64,000 nucleotides of DNA from Pseudomonas oryzihabitans (GCF_006384975.1 NZ_CP021645.1:1144001-1208000); one strand, 5' to 3'. Numbered from the stretch's first letter, positions 1 through 9,478 are shown. Numbers and translations: made by a program. The notes: a model not told the origin generated them from the letters alone.

Positions 1-1
1 C

Positions 2-1063
2 GGCTACACCAGCATGCTGCGCGGCGGCCCGCGCCTGCTCGGACTCTGCCTGCTGTTCGCCACCAGCGCCGCGGCGCTGGGCAGTGCCACCTTCTTCCAG
101 GGCGTCGACCTGACCAGTCCGCTGCTGGTGGCCGTCACCAGTGTGGTGGGCACCATGCTGCACCTCTGGGGGACCGGCTACTTCCTGCACCGGCAGCGCA
201 AGCGTCTCATCCAGATCAACGATGACCTCAAGCGCGAGCAGGAAAAGTCGGCGATCCTGGCACACAACCTGGCCAAGTACCTCTCGCCCCAGGTGTGGGA
301 ATCGATCTTCACTGGCAAGCAGCACATCGCCCTGGGCACCCAGCGCAAGAAGATCACGGTGTTCTTTTCCGACATCAAGGGCTTCACCGAGCTGTCGGAA
401 GAACTCGAGGCCGAGGCCCTCACCGACATGCTCAACAACTATCTCAACGAGATGTCGAAGATCGCCGTGAAATACGGCGGCACCATCGACAAGTTCGTTG
501 GCGATAGCGTCATGGTGTTCTTCGGCGACGCCAACAGCCAGGGCGCCAAGAAGGACGCCGTCGCCGCGGTGTCCATGGCCATCGCCATGCGCAAGCACAT
601 GAAGGTACTGCGCCAGCAGTGGCGTAGCCAGGGCATCAACAAGCCCCTGGAAATCCGCATGGGCCTGAACACCGGTTACTGCACGGTCGGCAACTTCGGC
701 TCCAGCACGCGCATGGACTACACCATCATCGGGCGCGAGGTGAATCTCGCCAGCCGCCTGGAAAACGCCGCCGATGCCGGCGAGATCCTGATCAGCCACG
801 AGACCTACTCGCTGGTCAAGGAAACCATCATGTGCCGCGACAAGAGCCAGATCACCGTCAAGGGCTTCAGCAAGCCGGTGCAGATCTACCAGGTGGTGGA
901 CTTCCGTCGCGACCTCGGTGCCTCGCCCAGCTACGTCGAGCACGAACTGCCCGGCTTCTCCATGTATCTGGATACCAACAATATCCAGAACTACGACAAG
1001 GAGCGGGTCATCCAGGCGCTGCAATTGGCCGCCGAGAAGCTGCGCGACAAGGTGATCTTCTAG
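2..1063 (+). CDS. cyaB: Class III adenylate cyclase, CyaB-like (5' end outside window)
   Basis: The protein makes cAMP from ATP at the inner membrane. The frame is open to the left edge, so the true start lies upstream; about 353 residues are visible against roughly 460 for Pseudomonas CyaB. The visible part begins in the last two hydrophobic segments of what is probably a MASE2 membrane domain, followed by a short charged linker and a class III cyclase domain. Metal-binding aspartates are seen in FFSDIKGF and GDSVMVFFGD, and the adenine and transition-state region in MDYTIIGREVNLASRLE. The linker before the cyclase (about residues 60-85 of the visible part) looks like a dimerising helix. It is followed by a hairpin terminator and then a convergent helicase gene, so it is the last gene of its transcript. 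Guanylate specificity cannot be excluded from sequence alone, but the Asp in MDYT favours ATP. Confidence 0.9.
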   Translation, partial: GYTSMLRGGPRLLGLCLLFATSAAALGSATFFQGVDLTSPLLVAVTSVVGTMLHLWGTGYFLHRQRKRLIQINDDLKREQEKSAILAHNLAKYLSPQVWESIFTGKQHIALGTQRKKITVFFSDIKGFTELSEELEAEALTDMLNNYLNEMSKIAVKYGGTIDKFVGDSVMVFFGDANSQGAKKDAVAAVSMAIAMRKHMKVLRQQWRSQGINKPLEIRMGLNTGYCTVGNFGSSTRMDYTIIGREVNLASRLENAADAGEILISHETYSLVKETIMCRDKSQITVKGFSKPVQIYQVVDFRRDLGASPSYVEHELPGFSMYLDTNNIQNYDKERVIQALQLAAEKLRDKVIF

Positions 1064-1122
1064 CTCCAGCCCGGAGCTCGGCGACCCGGCAGAAAGCCTC
1101 GCTCATGGCCTTCTTGCAGGCA

Positions 1123-1152
1123 GAAAAAAGCCCCGGATATCCGGGGCTTTCT
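1123..1152. terminator. Bidirectional intrinsic terminator between cyaB and deaD
   Basis: A perfect 10-base stem (AGCCCCGGAT/ATCCGGGGCT) is preceded by a run of A and followed by CTTTCT, so it can stop transcription arriving from either convergent gene. Confidence 0.85.
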
Positions 1153-1168
1153 CATGTCACTGCGGGGA

Positions 1169-2863
1169 TCAATCCTCGCGATAACGACGCAGGCGCAGGG
1201 CCTTGCCGGCAACGCGGGTGTCCTTGAGCTTGGTCAGCAGGCGCTCCAGGCCTTCCTCGGGCAGCTCCACCAGACTGAAGGAGTCACGGATCTGGATGCG
1301 GCCGATGGCCTCACGATCCATGCCACCCTCGTTGATGATGGCGCCGAGCAGGTTCTTGGCGGCGATGCCATCGCGTGCGCCCAGGGCGGTACGGCAGCGG
1401 ACGCGACCTTCCGGCAGCGGCTGCATCGGGCGACGCTCGCCACGATCCGGACGCTCACCGCGCTCGCCACGCTCAGGACGTTCGCCACGCTCGGTACGCG
1501 GACGGTCGCTGCGGCCGGCGCCGGGGGTCAGCGGCTGCTCACGGCGCACGGACTCGATGTCCAGGGCACGACCGGAGGTCAGCTTGGCCAGCAGCGCGGC
1601 GGCAAGGGTCGAAGGATCGCACTGCAGACGCTCGCAGAGTTCCTGACGCAGCGCGCCATGGGTGGCATCGGCATCGGCCAGCAGCGAGCCCACGCCATCG
1701 GCCAGGCGAGAAATACGGGCTTCCAGCACGGCTTCGGCATCGGGCAGGCGGATCTCGCCCACGCGCTGACCGGTGACGCGCTCGATGACCTGCAGCATGC
1801 GGCGCTCGCGCGGGGTGACCAGCAGCAGGGCGCGGCCTTCGCGACCGGCACGGCCGGTACGACCGATACGGTGCACGTAGGACTCCGGATCGTAGGGCAT
1901 GTCCACGTTCAGGACGTGGGTGATACGCGCCACGTCCAGACCACGGGCGGCCACGTCGGTGGCGACCACGATATCCAGGGAGCCGTCCTTGAGCGACTCG
2001 ATGACCTTCTCACGCTGGGCCTGGGGCATGTCGCCGTTCAGGGCGCTGACGCGATAGCCCTGGCGTTCGAGCAGCTCGGCCAGGTCCAGGGTCGCCTGCT
2101 TGGTGCGGACGAAGGCGATCAGGGCGTCGAAGTTCTCCACTTCCAGCAGGCGCAGCACCGAGGCCGGCTTCTGGTCGGCGTGGACCATCAGGTGAGCCTG
2201 CTCGATGCGGGCGACGGTCTGGGTCTTGGCCGCGATACGGACGTGCTGCGGCTCCTTCAGATGACGCTCGGCGATGGCGCGGATCGACGGCGGCAGGGTC
2301 GCCGAGAACAGCACGGTCTGGCGGGATTCCGGCATGGCTTCGAAGATGAATTCGAGGTCATCCATGAAGCCCAGCTTGAGCATCTCGTCGGCTTCGTCGA
2401 GCACCAGGTGCTGGACGGTGGCCAGCAGGTTTTCGTCGCGACGCAGGTGATCGCACAGACGACCGGGGGTGGCGACCAGTACCTGGGCACCCATGCGCAG
2501 GGACTTCAGCTGCGGCCCCATGGGCGCGCCGCCGTAGAGCGCCACGACTTTCACGCCGGGCATCTCGGTGGAATAGGTTTCGCAGGCGGTGGCTACCTGC
2601 AGGGCCAGTTCCCGGGTGGGAACCAGCACCAGGATCTGGGGTTCGCGGCGGGACGGATCGAGCTTCGATAGCAGCGGCAGGGCGAAGGCTGCGGTCTTGC
2701 CGGTACCGGTCTGCGCCTGGCCGATCATGTCATGGCCGGCGAGGATTACCGGGATCGACTGCGACTGGATGGGCGACGGCTCTTCGTAGCCAACGGCCTT
2801 GATGGCGGCCAGGATGGCGGGATTGAGATTGAGCGCAGCGAAATTGCTGGTGTCCTGGGTCAT
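1169..2863 (-). CDS. deaD: DEAD-box ATP-dependent RNA helicase DeaD/CsdA
   Basis: Cytoplasmic RNA helicase that remodels structured RNA in ribosome assembly and mRNA decay, typically important in the cold. All family motifs are visible in order: Q motif (PSPIQSQSIP), Walker A (AQTGTGKT), PTREL, TPGR, DEAD (VLDEADEML), SAT, and HRIGRTGRAG. A low-complexity Arg/Gly/Glu-rich stretch (repeats of GERPERGERGER type) precedes a C-terminal DbpA/CsdA-type RNA-binding domain ending in LRLRRYRED. The start at MTQDTSN is chosen over an upstream in-frame start because a GAGG ribosome-binding site lies seven bases before it; this gives 564 residues, usual for the family. It is convergent with cyaB, and the spermidine-synthase-like gene lies upstream on the same strand. 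Confidence 0.95.
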   Translation of the reverse strand: MTQDTSNFAALNLNPAILAAIKAVGYEEPSPIQSQSIPVILAGHDMIGQAQTGTGKTAAFALPLLSKLDPSRREPQILVLVPTRELALQVATACETYSTEMPGVKVVALYGGAPMGPQLKSLRMGAQVLVATPGRLCDHLRRDENLLATVQHLVLDEADEMLKLGFMDDLEFIFEAMPESRQTVLFSATLPPSIRAIAERHLKEPQHVRIAAKTQTVARIEQAHLMVHADQKPASVLRLLEVENFDALIAFVRTKQATLDLAELLERQGYRVSALNGDMPQAQREKVIESLKDGSLDIVVATDVAARGLDVARITHVLNVDMPYDPESYVHRIGRTGRAGREGRALLLVTPRERRMLQVIERVTGQRVGEIRLPDAEAVLEARISRLADGVGSLLADADATHGALRQELCERLQCDPSTLAAALLAKLTSGRALDIESVRREQPLTPGAGRSDRPRTERGERPERGERGERPDRGERRPMQPLPEGRVRCRTALGARDGIAAKNLLGAIINEGGMDREAIGRIQIRDSFSLVELPEEGLERLLTKLKDTRVAGKALRLRRYRED

Positions 2864-3098
2864 TGTCTTGCCTCGTGTGCTTCGCAAAGACCCCAAAGCC
2901 AAGAGCTGCGCTTATCCGAATGACCGAAGTCGCCCAGGCAGCCAAGGTGTGAGCTTTTTGCGAAATAGCGGATGAAAAAGGGGTGTAGCGTCTAGGATTG
3001 TTCGCCGTCGGGCGAACGCACGACCGGTATGGCCAAGGCGGCGGACCGGGAAAATGCAGTTCCTGAACGGAAGGTCAAAAAGACCGGGGCGAATAATA
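2864..3098 (-). promoter_or_regulatory. Candidate promoter and long leader of deaD
   Basis: On the minus strand a good -10 hexamer TATTAT lies at 3093-3098 with only a weak -35 about 17 bases further upstream. If used, it makes a leader of about 220 bases. The leader contains two small hairpins: GGTC-AAAAA-GACC (3073-3085) near the predicted transcript start and GTTCGCC/GGCGAAC (3000-3017). Long structured leaders are common for cold-inducible helicase genes; the link here is inference. Confidence 0.4.
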
Positions 3099-3144
3099 CC
3101 CGAACCCTGGACATTTCTCCAGAAAACCTTGGCCGATCTACACG

Positions 3145-3894
3145 TCAGGTTGCCGCACGCAGGGTATCGAGATACGGCTCCAGATCGAAGCCGGCTCGCG
3201 CCGCCAGATCTCGCACGCGCCGCCGGGTGCCCGCCTCGTCCAACGACTGCTCCAGACTCGCTGGCACCAACAGGATGACGTTACCCTCCACCACCGGGCA
3301 CTCCCAGTAGTGATGGCGGAACAAGCCGCGCAACAGCGCAGCGCCCAGCGGCTTGCCGTCGGTGGCGCTCCACTGGTTGATCACCAACCAGCCACCCGGA
3401 TTGAGCTTGGCCTGGCAGTCTTCCAGAAAGCGCCAGGCCAGGTGGGCGCTGGACGGACCGACGTCGGTATAGAGGTCGACGAAGATCAGATCGGTCGCAG
3501 AGGCCGCTTCGAGCAACTCCATGGCATCGCCGATGCGGATGCTGAGTCGCGGATCGTCGCTCAACCCCAGATGCTGCCGCGCCAGGCGCGGAACGTCGGG
3601 ACGCAGCTCCAGCGCCTCTACCGCCTCCAGTGGCAGCCACTTGAGGCAAGCCTGGGTCAGGGTGCCGGCACCCAGCCCCAGAAACAGTGCGCGGCGCGGC
3701 TGCGCATGGCAAAGCGCACCCAGCAACATGGCGCGGTTGTAATCGTATTCCAGCCAGGCCGGATCGCGGGTGAAGACGCAGCTCTGCTCGATCTCTTCAC
3801 CGAATTCGAGGAAGCGATAGGGACCTACCTCCACCACCCTGATCCGCCCATGGTCGTCGATGACCTCTTCCAGCAACACTTCCGTATCGGCCAT
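3145..3894 (-). CDS. Spermidine synthase-like SAM-fold protein
   Basis: A 249-residue protein with the Rossmann-like fold shared by spermidine synthases and methyltransferases. The nucleotide-binding loop is FLGLGAGTLTQA (about residues 91-102), and an acidic pair follows in LIFVDLYTD, where spermidine synthases carry the catalytic aspartate. The N-terminal beta domain of true SpeE is short or absent, so polyamine synthesis is not assured and the substrate is unknown. A strong site (GAGGAGGG) precedes the ATG. The neighbourhood deaD / this gene / class II DAHP synthase is, as far as I recall, conserved in Pseudomonas, which argues for a chromosomal core gene. Confidence 0.75.
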   Translation of the reverse strand: MADTEVLLEEVIDDHGRIRVVEVGPYRFLEFGEEIEQSCVFTRDPAWLEYDYNRAMLLGALCHAQPRRALFLGLGAGTLTQACLKWLPLEAVEALELRPDVPRLARQHLGLSDDPRLSIRIGDAMELLEAASATDLIFVDLYTDVGPSSAHLAWRFLEDCQAKLNPGGWLVINQWSATDGKPLGAALLRGLFRHHYWECPVVEGNVILLVPASLEQSLDEAGTRRRVRDLAARAGFDLEPYLDTLRAAT

Positions 3895-4006
3895 GACTAC
3901 CCTCCTCTATTAACGCCCATGGTAGCCGCGATGGGCATTGTCTATCGAGCGCTACGCCTTGCTTCGGTTACCATGGAAGGCTTCGTCGAACCATTCAGAG
4001 AGAATC

Positions 4007-5353
4007 ATGTCCGCGCCCTGGAGCCCCACCAGCTGGAGAGGCCTGCCCATCCAGCAGCAGCCCGAATACCCCGATCAAGCCCGTCTCGCCGAGGTAGAGC
4101 GCACCCTGGCCAGTTATCCGCCGCTGGTCTTCGCCGGTGAAGCCCGCGAGCTGCGCCGGCAGTTCGCCGAAGTCACCCAAGGGCGGGCCTTCCTGCTGCA
4201 GGGCGGCGATTGCGCGGAAAGCTTCTTCGAATTCTCCGCCGGCAAGATTCGCGACACCTTCAAGGTGCTCCTGCAGATGGCCGTGGTCATGACCTTCGCC
4301 GCCGGCTGCCCAGTGGTCAAGGTCGGCCGCATGGCCGGCCAGTTCGCCAAGCCGCGCTCTTCTGGCGAAGAGGTTAAGGACGGCGTGTCCCTGCCGGCCT
4401 ACCGCGGCGATATCGTCAACGGCATCGACTTCAACGAAGGCAGCCGTATTCCCGATCCCCAGCGGCTGATCCAGGCCTACAACCAGTCCACCGCCACCCT
4501 CAACCTGCTGCGCGCCTTCGCCCAGGGCGGCTTCGCCGACCTGCATCAGGTGCATCGCTGGAACCTGGATTTCATCGCCAACTCGGCGCTGGCCGAGCGC
4601 TACCATCAGTTGGCCGACCGCATCGACGAGACCCTGGCCTTCATGCGCGCCTGTGGCCTGGACACCGCGCCCCAGGTCAAGGAAACCAACTTCTTCACCG
4701 CCCACGAAGCGCTGTTGCTCAACTACGAGGAAGCCTTCGTCCGTCGCGACAGCCTGACCGGCGACTGGTACGACTGCTCCGCGCACATGCTGTGGATCGG
4801 TGACCGCACCCGCCAACCCGATGGCGCCCATGTCGAATTCCTGCGCGGCGTGAACAACCCCATCGGCGTCAAGGTCGGCCCCTCCACCACCAGTGAGGAT
4901 CTGATCCGCCTGATCGATACCCTCAATCCCGAGAACGATCCAGGTCGCCTCAACCTGATCGTGCGTATGGGCGTGGGCAAGGTCGGCGACCATCTGCCGC
5001 GGCTGATCCAGACCGTGGAGCGCGAGGGTCGCCAGGTGCTGTGGAGTTCCGACCCCATGCACGGCAACACCATCAAGGCGTCCACCGGCTACAAGACCCG
5101 GGATTTCGCCAGTGTGCTGGGCGAGGTCAAGGAGTTCTTCGGCGTGCACAAGGCGGAAGGCACCTATGCCGGCGGCATCCATATCGAGATGACCGGCCAG
5201 AACGTCACCGAATGCATCGGCGGTGCCCGCCCGGTCACCGAAGACGCCCTCTCCGACCGCTACCACACCCATTGCGATCCACGCCTGAACGCCGATCAGT
5301 CCCTGGAACTGGCCTTCATGATCGCCGAGACCCTCAAGGGCATCCGCCGTTGA
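4007..5353 (+). CDS. Class II 3-deoxy-7-phosphoheptulonate (DAHP) synthase
   Basis: First step of the shikimate pathway: condensation of phosphoenolpyruvate with erythrose 4-phosphate. At 448 residues it is a type II (plant/PhzC-like) enzyme, recognisable from [14 protein letters not shown] and [14 protein letters not shown] and, near the C terminus, [15 protein letters not shown]. The start at [10 protein letters not shown] is preferred because AGAGAG lies just before it; an in-frame start 23 codons earlier lacks such a site. It is a single gene, transcribed away from the spermidine-synthase-like gene and convergent with ycaQ. No phenazine genes are nearby, so a general aromatic-biosynthesis role is likelier than a dedicated secondary-metabolite role. 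Confidence 0.93.
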   Translation: MSAPWSPTSWRGLPIQQQPEYPDQARLAEVERTLASYPPLVFAGEARELRRQFAEVTQGRAFLLQGGDCAESFFEFSAGKIRDTFKVLLQMAVVMTFAAGCPVVKVGRMAGQFAKPRSSGEEVKDGVSLPAYRGDIVNGIDFNEGSRIPDPQRLIQAYNQSTATLNLLRAFAQGGFADLHQVHRWNLDFIANSALAERYHQLADRIDETLAFMRACGLDTAPQVKETNFFTAHEALLLNYEEAFVRRDSLTGDWYDCSAHMLWIGDRTRQPDGAHVEFLRGVNNPIGVKVGPSTTSEDLIRLIDTLNPENDPGRLNLIVRMGVGKVGDHLPRLIQTVEREGRQVLWSSDPMHGNTIKASTGYKTRDFASVLGEVKEFFGVHKAEGTYAGGIHIEMTGQNVTECIGGARPVTEDALSDRYHTHCDPRLNADQSLELAFMIAETLKGIRR

Positions 5354-5361
5354 GTTTGCCG

Positions 5362-5386
5362 GGTGGTCGCCGAAGCGGCGACCACC
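5362..5386. terminator. Hairpin between DAHP synthase and ycaQ
   Basis: A perfect 10-base stem (GGTGGTCGCC/GGCGACCACC) with a five-base loop fills the short space between two convergent genes. No U-run follows, so termination efficiency is uncertain. Confidence 0.5.
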
Positions 5387-6585
5387 TAGTAACGCGCCAG
5401 CGCCTCCTGTAATAGGCTGGCCGGCCCATGCAGCTGCACCTCGTCGAGGCCGAGCCAGTCGGCCAGACTGCGTAGTTGTCCGGCCAGGGCGTCCACTCCC
5501 TCCTCGTCCAGCCCCTTGGGCTCCAGATGCACCGCATGTACCGCCAGGCGCGATGCCGAGCGCTCGGCACGCAGATCCACTCGCGCCGCCAGCCGCTCAC
5601 GGTAGAGAAAGGGCAATACGTAGTAGCCATAGATCCGCTTCGGCGCCGGCGTGTAGAGCTCAAGGCGATAGCGGAAAGCGAACAGTTGCTCGGTGCGTTC
5701 GCGCTCCCACACCAGAGAGTCGAAGGGCGACAGGAGCGTCGCCGCTCGCACCGGTCGCCCGGGATTCGGCGCCTCCGCGACATAGGCGAGCTTCGACCAG
5801 CCCTGTACCTGAACCGGCTGCAGTGCACCCTCCTCGCACAACTCGAGGATACCTTGACGGGCCTCGGCGGGACTCAGGCGAAAATAGTCACGCAGTTGAA
5901 CCTCGGTCGCAACGCCCAAGGCCCGGGCGCTACGCAGCAACAGTGCTCGGCGCGCCGCCGCGGGCGTGGGCGCCGGAGCCGCCAGGATCGCTGCTGGCAG
6001 GACTCGCTCGGGCAGATCGTAGAGGCGTTCGAAACCACGCCGACCCGCCACCGTCACCTCGCCCGCGGCGAACAACCATTCCAGCGCCAGCTTGCTGGGG
6101 CTCCAGTCCCACCAGGGGCCGGCCTGGTCGGCACGCTTCGCCAGGCTCCCAGCGCCCAGAGCACCCCGTTCCACCACGGCCGCCAACGTCTGGGCCACCA
6201 GCTGCGGCTGCTCCTCGGCGAAGCGTGCCAGTTGCCGATAGATGCCGACACCCTGGCGCGCCAGGTCGCGACGCCAACGCAATTCGGCCCAGACTTCGCC
6301 CGGCACCAGCGATGCCTCGTGGGCCCAGCACTCATAGAGTCGACGCGAGCGTCCTTGCCCCCAGGCCAGGGCATCGAAGTCGGCGAAGGCGTAACGCCCG
6401 AGGCGACTGAACAACGGTAGGTAGTGGGAGCGCACCAGCGCATTGACCGAGTCGATCTGCAGCACACCCAGACGTACCGCCTGCCGGTACAGCGCAGCCG
6501 GAGCGGCGCCGCCCTTGGGCGGCGAACCAAAGCCTTGGGCGCGCAACGTCAGACGACGCGCTTCGCGCAGGGAGAGACTGTCCAT
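5386..6585 (-). CDS. ycaQ: YcaQ-type winged-helix DNA glycosylase (crosslink repair family)
   Basis: The 399-residue protein belongs to the HTH_42/YcaQ family of DNA glycosylases that excise bulky or crosslinked alkylated bases. The family's catalytic Q-hydrophobic-D motif is visible as LQIDSVNALVRSH near residue 42, and the closing region carries the typical YYVLPFLYRERLAARVD. Three winged-helix repeats can be followed through the chain, for example around residues 215-255 (ALGVATEVQLRDYF). It is a cytoplasmic stand-alone repair gene, convergent with the DAHP synthase gene. Which lesion it acts on cannot be told from sequence; the QID form matches the YcaQ/AlkX branch rather than the QxQ form of Streptomyces AlkZ. 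Confidence 0.85.
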   Translation of the reverse strand: MDSLSLREARRLTLRAQGFGSPPKGGAAPAALYRQAVRLGVLQIDSVNALVRSHYLPLFSRLGRYAFADFDALAWGQGRSRRLYECWAHEASLVPGEVWAELRWRRDLARQGVGIYRQLARFAEEQPQLVAQTLAAVVERGALGAGSLAKRADQAGPWWDWSPSKLALEWLFAAGEVTVAGRRGFERLYDLPERVLPAAILAAPAPTPAAARRALLLRSARALGVATEVQLRDYFRLSPAEARQGILELCEEGALQPVQVQGWSKLAYVAEAPNPGRPVRAATLLSPFDSLVWERERTEQLFAFRYRLELYTPAPKRIYGYYVLPFLYRERLAARVDLRAERSASRLAVHAVHLEPKGLDEEGVDALAGQLRSLADWLGLDEVQLHGPASLLQEALARY

Positions 6586-6831
6586 CCAGAGTCCTGACGG
6601 GAAAGGGCATTCCCCACCCTAGCAGGATCGGGCGAAACGCGGTGCCTTTGGCTGCTCACTCGGAACCGTTGGCACCACCTAGAGCGCCTTGAGTGATCGA
6701 CCTGGCGCTCTGTATGACACCTGCCCGAACCGAGATGCCGATTGTTATCTATCGACCTAGCGTTGCGCCGGAAGAAAAGCTGTTGAATTTCTTGAACGCC
6801 GAAGAAAAAGACCCCCCTGAACGGACTAATC

Positions 6832-7293
6832 TTATTCGAAGAAAACGCCCTGCTCTCGATATGCCTGCACGACGTTGTAGCCGCCAATATGGGTAAGAAC
6901 CAGTCCTTCTCTCGCTTTTTTGTAATATGACAGAATGCTTTCACAGTCCCAGCCAGCACGCTTCTTGTCCGTATTCAACGTCCCATGAAGTACGTCTAAT
7001 AAGTCATAAGCCGAGACATTTACTTGGGATTTGGCCAGGCTCTTTTGATAAGACTCCACGAGTTTCGCGATATTTTCCGCCTCCTCGCCGACGCCTCTAT
7101 CGTTGCGGCATTGACTCATGGCTTGCTCAACCATCATCAGCGTCTGCGATAGGCGCTCAGGCTTGGCCGACGCATCGAATCCCTGATCGAGCCCCACGAA
7201 AAACAAGGTCACCGAGCCACTGGTGGATAGGTCTTCGGCATAGCTGCCAGATGCGAATACGCTGAGTAGAAAACCTGCTGCAATCCGTTTCAT
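6832..7293 (-). CDS. Small secreted or periplasmic protein of unknown function
   Basis: I do not recognise this protein. It begins with a clear signal peptide (MKRIAAGFLLSVFASGSYA, cleaved after A-Y-A) and the mature part is about 134 residues, helical and mostly charged, with two cysteines (SQCRNDRG and WDCESI) that could form one disulphide. A start three codons upstream (7302) is also possible; a GGAG lies 11 bases before the chosen start and only two before the other. Base composition is noticeably lower in GC than the flanking genes and the surrounding 6.6-7.5 kb carries nothing else, which hints at an acquired gene. The general layout resembles Rap/HdeA-sized periplasmic helical proteins, but no family can be assigned. 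Confidence 0.6.
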   Translation of the reverse strand: MKRIAAGFLLSVFASGSYAEDLSTSGSVTLFFVGLDQGFDASAKPERLSQTLMMVEQAMSQCRNDRGVGEEAENIAKLVESYQKSLAKSQVNVSAYDLLDVLHGTLNTDKKRAGWDCESILSYYKKAREGLVLTHIGGYNVVQAYREQGVFFE

Positions 7294-7524
7294 CCAATGC
7301 ATAGCTCCGTTGCCGAACGCAAACAAGTCGGGCGCATTGCAGCTATGCACGGCCCTCTGGCGGGCGATGATCGCATAAACGGTTGGAGAAGTGATCTCGC
7401 ACTCGAATATCACGCCAAGAGAGCTCTTTCATTACCGCCCAACCAGGGAGCATGAGGGCTGGACGGTTTAACTATGACTGCCAAAGTGCCCGTATCAAAC
7501 GGGCCCTTTGGCAATCTTCCCACG

Positions 7525-7776
7525 CTAGCGAGAGCTGCAGCTGGCCTCCTCCGCAGGCTGCTCCCAGAACGGCTTGTCGGCTTCCTGCCAGGCATCGGCG
7601 CGACTCAGACCGAGGTCGTTCAAGGCAGCATCATCCAGCTGGTACAGCGCTCGACGCTGACGAGAAACTTCCAGCGCACGCTGGAGCCAGGTACGAACTT
7701 GGACGAGGCGGACTCTCACGCCAGAAGAAGATTTGCCGAGAGAAACCGAAAGGTGACGCGGACTGAGCTGAGCCAT
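7525..7776 (-). CDS. DUF1127 (YjiS-like) small protein
   Basis: An 83-residue basic protein ending in the DUF1127 signature RRALYQLDDAALNDLGLSRADA. Family members are small Arg-rich proteins; some alphaproteobacterial ones bind RNA or affect small-RNA turnover and phosphate metabolism, but the role in Pseudomonas is unsettled. AAGGAG lies seven bases before the ATG. It is divergent from a LysR regulator at 7877, a pairing often seen in Pseudomonas, so it is a likely target of that regulator. Confidence 0.8.
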   Translation of the reverse strand: MAQLSPRHLSVSLGKSSSGVRVRLVQVRTWLQRALEVSRQRRALYQLDDAALNDLGLSRADAWQEADKPFWEQPAEEASCSSR

Positions 7777-7876
7777 GATGAAACTCCTTCGCTAGGGGCT
7801 ATGGCTCAAGTCTCCAATCCGGCTTAACATCAATCCAACGAATCTTTCTGATACGACCCATTCCTAGGGCTGATGA

Positions 7877-8728
7877 ATGAACTATCCAAGCATAGAGACC
7901 GACCTGCTGCGTACCTTCGTCGCCATCGCTGATCAAGGCGGCTTCACCCGAGCCGCGGAAGTGGTCAATCGCACCCAGTCAGCGGTCAGCATGCAGATGC
8001 GTAAACTCGAGGAAGACGTGCTGCAGCGCCGACTGTTCGAGCGCGAGGGCCGCCAGGTACGTCTGACCGCCGAGGGCCAGATCCTGCTGGGCTACGCGCG
8101 GCGGATTCTCAAGCTGCACGGTGAGGTGATGACCACCCTGCGCGAGCCGCATATGGTGGGCACGGTGCGTATCGGCACCCCGGACGACTATGTAATGAGG
8201 TTCATCCCGGGCATCCTGGCCGGCTTCGCCAAGGCCTATCCCTTGGTGCAGGTGGACGTCCACTGCGAGACCACCGCTGGCCTGCTGCAACGCCAGGATC
8301 TGGATCTGACCATCGTCACCCGCGAACCGGGTAACGAGATCGGCCTGCCGCTGCGGCGGGAACGCTTCATCTGGGCCGAGGCGCCCGGCTTCGATGTGCA
8401 TCAGCGCGATCCGCTGCCGTTGGCGATGTTCAATACCTCCTGCTTTCTCAGCGAATGGGCGCGCCGGGCGCTCGACAATCGCGGAAGGACCTATCGACTG
8501 GCCTACAGCAGTCCGAGCCTCGCGGCGCTGCTGGGGATCGTCAAGGCCGGCCTGGCGGTCACTGCGCAACTGGAAAGCCTGCTGCCCGCCGAGTTGCGTC
8601 GACTTGGCGAAGCCGACGGCATGCCGGACCTGCCGTCCTGCTCCATCGAGTTGCTACGCAATCCGCGCAGCGCTTCGCCGATCATCGACACCCTCGCCGA
8701 GCATATCGCCGAGGGCTTTCGGCAGTAG
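7877..8728 (+). CDS. LysR-family regulator, LrhA-like
   Basis: A 283-residue LysR-type transcription factor. The N-terminal winged helix is clear (ETDLLRTFVAIADQGGF, then TQSAVSMQMRKLE as the recognition helix), followed by a compact effector domain from about residue 90. The short effector domain and the sequence around VRIGTPDDYV resemble the LrhA/HexA branch. The 100-base divergent region towards the DUF1127 gene would carry its operator. Its stop codon directly abuts the stop codon of the convergent TauE-type permease gene, with no intergenic bases. Confidence 0.88.
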   Translation: MNYPSIETDLLRTFVAIADQGGFTRAAEVVNRTQSAVSMQMRKLEEDVLQRRLFEREGRQVRLTAEGQILLGYARRILKLHGEVMTTLREPHMVGTVRIGTPDDYVMRFIPGILAGFAKAYPLVQVDVHCETTAGLLQRQDLDLTIVTREPGNEIGLPLRRERFIWAEAPGFDVHQRDPLPLAMFNTSCFLSEWARRALDNRGRTYRLAYSSPSLAALLGIVKAGLAVTAQLESLLPAELRRLGEADGMPDLPSCSIELLRNPRSASPIIDTLAEHIAEGFRQ

Positions 8729-9478
8729 TCAGCGCAGGGCCAGCAGCACCGCGCACAGGAGCAAAAAACCGCAGAACAACAGACGCAGCAGCCGCTCGGG
8801 AAGCTGGTGGGCCAGTCGCACGCCCCAGCTCACGCTGAGCAGCCCACCGATTGCGAGGGGAATACCGACGCGCCAGTCCACCTCGCCATGCCAGGCATAA
8901 CTGGCCAAGGTGACGCCAGTGGTGGGCAAGGCCATGGCCAAGGACATGCCCTGGGCGGCGACCTGGGTCAGGCCCATCACCCCCGCCAGGATCGGCGTGG
9001 CGATCACCGCGCCACCCACGCCGAACAGCCCGCCCACCAAGCCGGCCACCAGCCCCAGTACGCCCAGCCCGGTGCGGCTGGGCGTGGTCAGCGGTGGCTG
9101 GCCGCGACGATAGAGCTGCCAGAGGTTGTAGACCACCAGGAGCAGCAGGAAGCCGACGAAGCCGTGGCGCATCGAGCGGGCATCCAGGGACACCGCCAGC
9201 GCCGTGCCGACCAAGGCCGAGACCATGCCGGCAGCGGCGAGCAAGGCGGCACGCTGCCAGTCGATGCGGTTGCGCTGGTTGTACTTGTAGACCGACAACA
9301 GCACGTTGGGCACCACCATCACCAGGGCCGTACCCTGCGCCAATTGCTGGTCGAGCCCGAACAGCAGCGCCAGTACCGGAATGGCGATCAACCCTCCGCC
9401 GATACCGAACAGCCCACCCACGACACCCAGTACCGCCCCAAGGACGATATCGATCAACAAGGTAAACAGCGATTCCAC
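8729..9478 (-). CDS. TauE/SafE (TSUP) family inner-membrane transporter
   Basis: A 249-residue polytopic membrane protein with about eight hydrophobic segments arranged as two inverted halves, each opening with a glycine-rich motif (VGGLFGIGGGLIAIPVLA near residue 20 and VGGLFGVGGAVIATPILA near residue 150). This duplicated motif is diagnostic of the TSUP family, whose members export sulfite, sulfoacetate or other organic anions. The substrate here is unknown; no sulfur-metabolism genes are adjacent. Confidence 0.85.
   Translation of the reverse strand: MESLFTLLIDIVLGAVLGVVGGLFGIGGGLIAIPVLALLFGLDQQLAQGTALVMVVPNVLLSVYKYNQRNRIDWQRAALLAAAGMVSALVGTALAVSLDARSMRHGFVGFLLLLVVYNLWQLYRRGQPPLTTPSRTGLGVLGLVAGLVGGLFGVGGAVIATPILAGVMGLTQVAAQGMSLAMALPTTGVTLASYAWHGEVDWRVGIPLAIGGLLSVSWGVRLAHQLPERLLRLLFCGFLLLCAVLLALR

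Noticed and set aside
1154..2671. A 505-codon frame on the plus strand opposite deaD
   Set aside because: Antisense shadow of a gene with every DEAD-box motif intact; no ribosome-binding site or family match.
6693..6896. A 67-codon plus-strand frame between ycaQ and the secreted protein gene
   Set aside because: No ribosome-binding site or recognisable fold, and it overlaps the end of a better supported gene.
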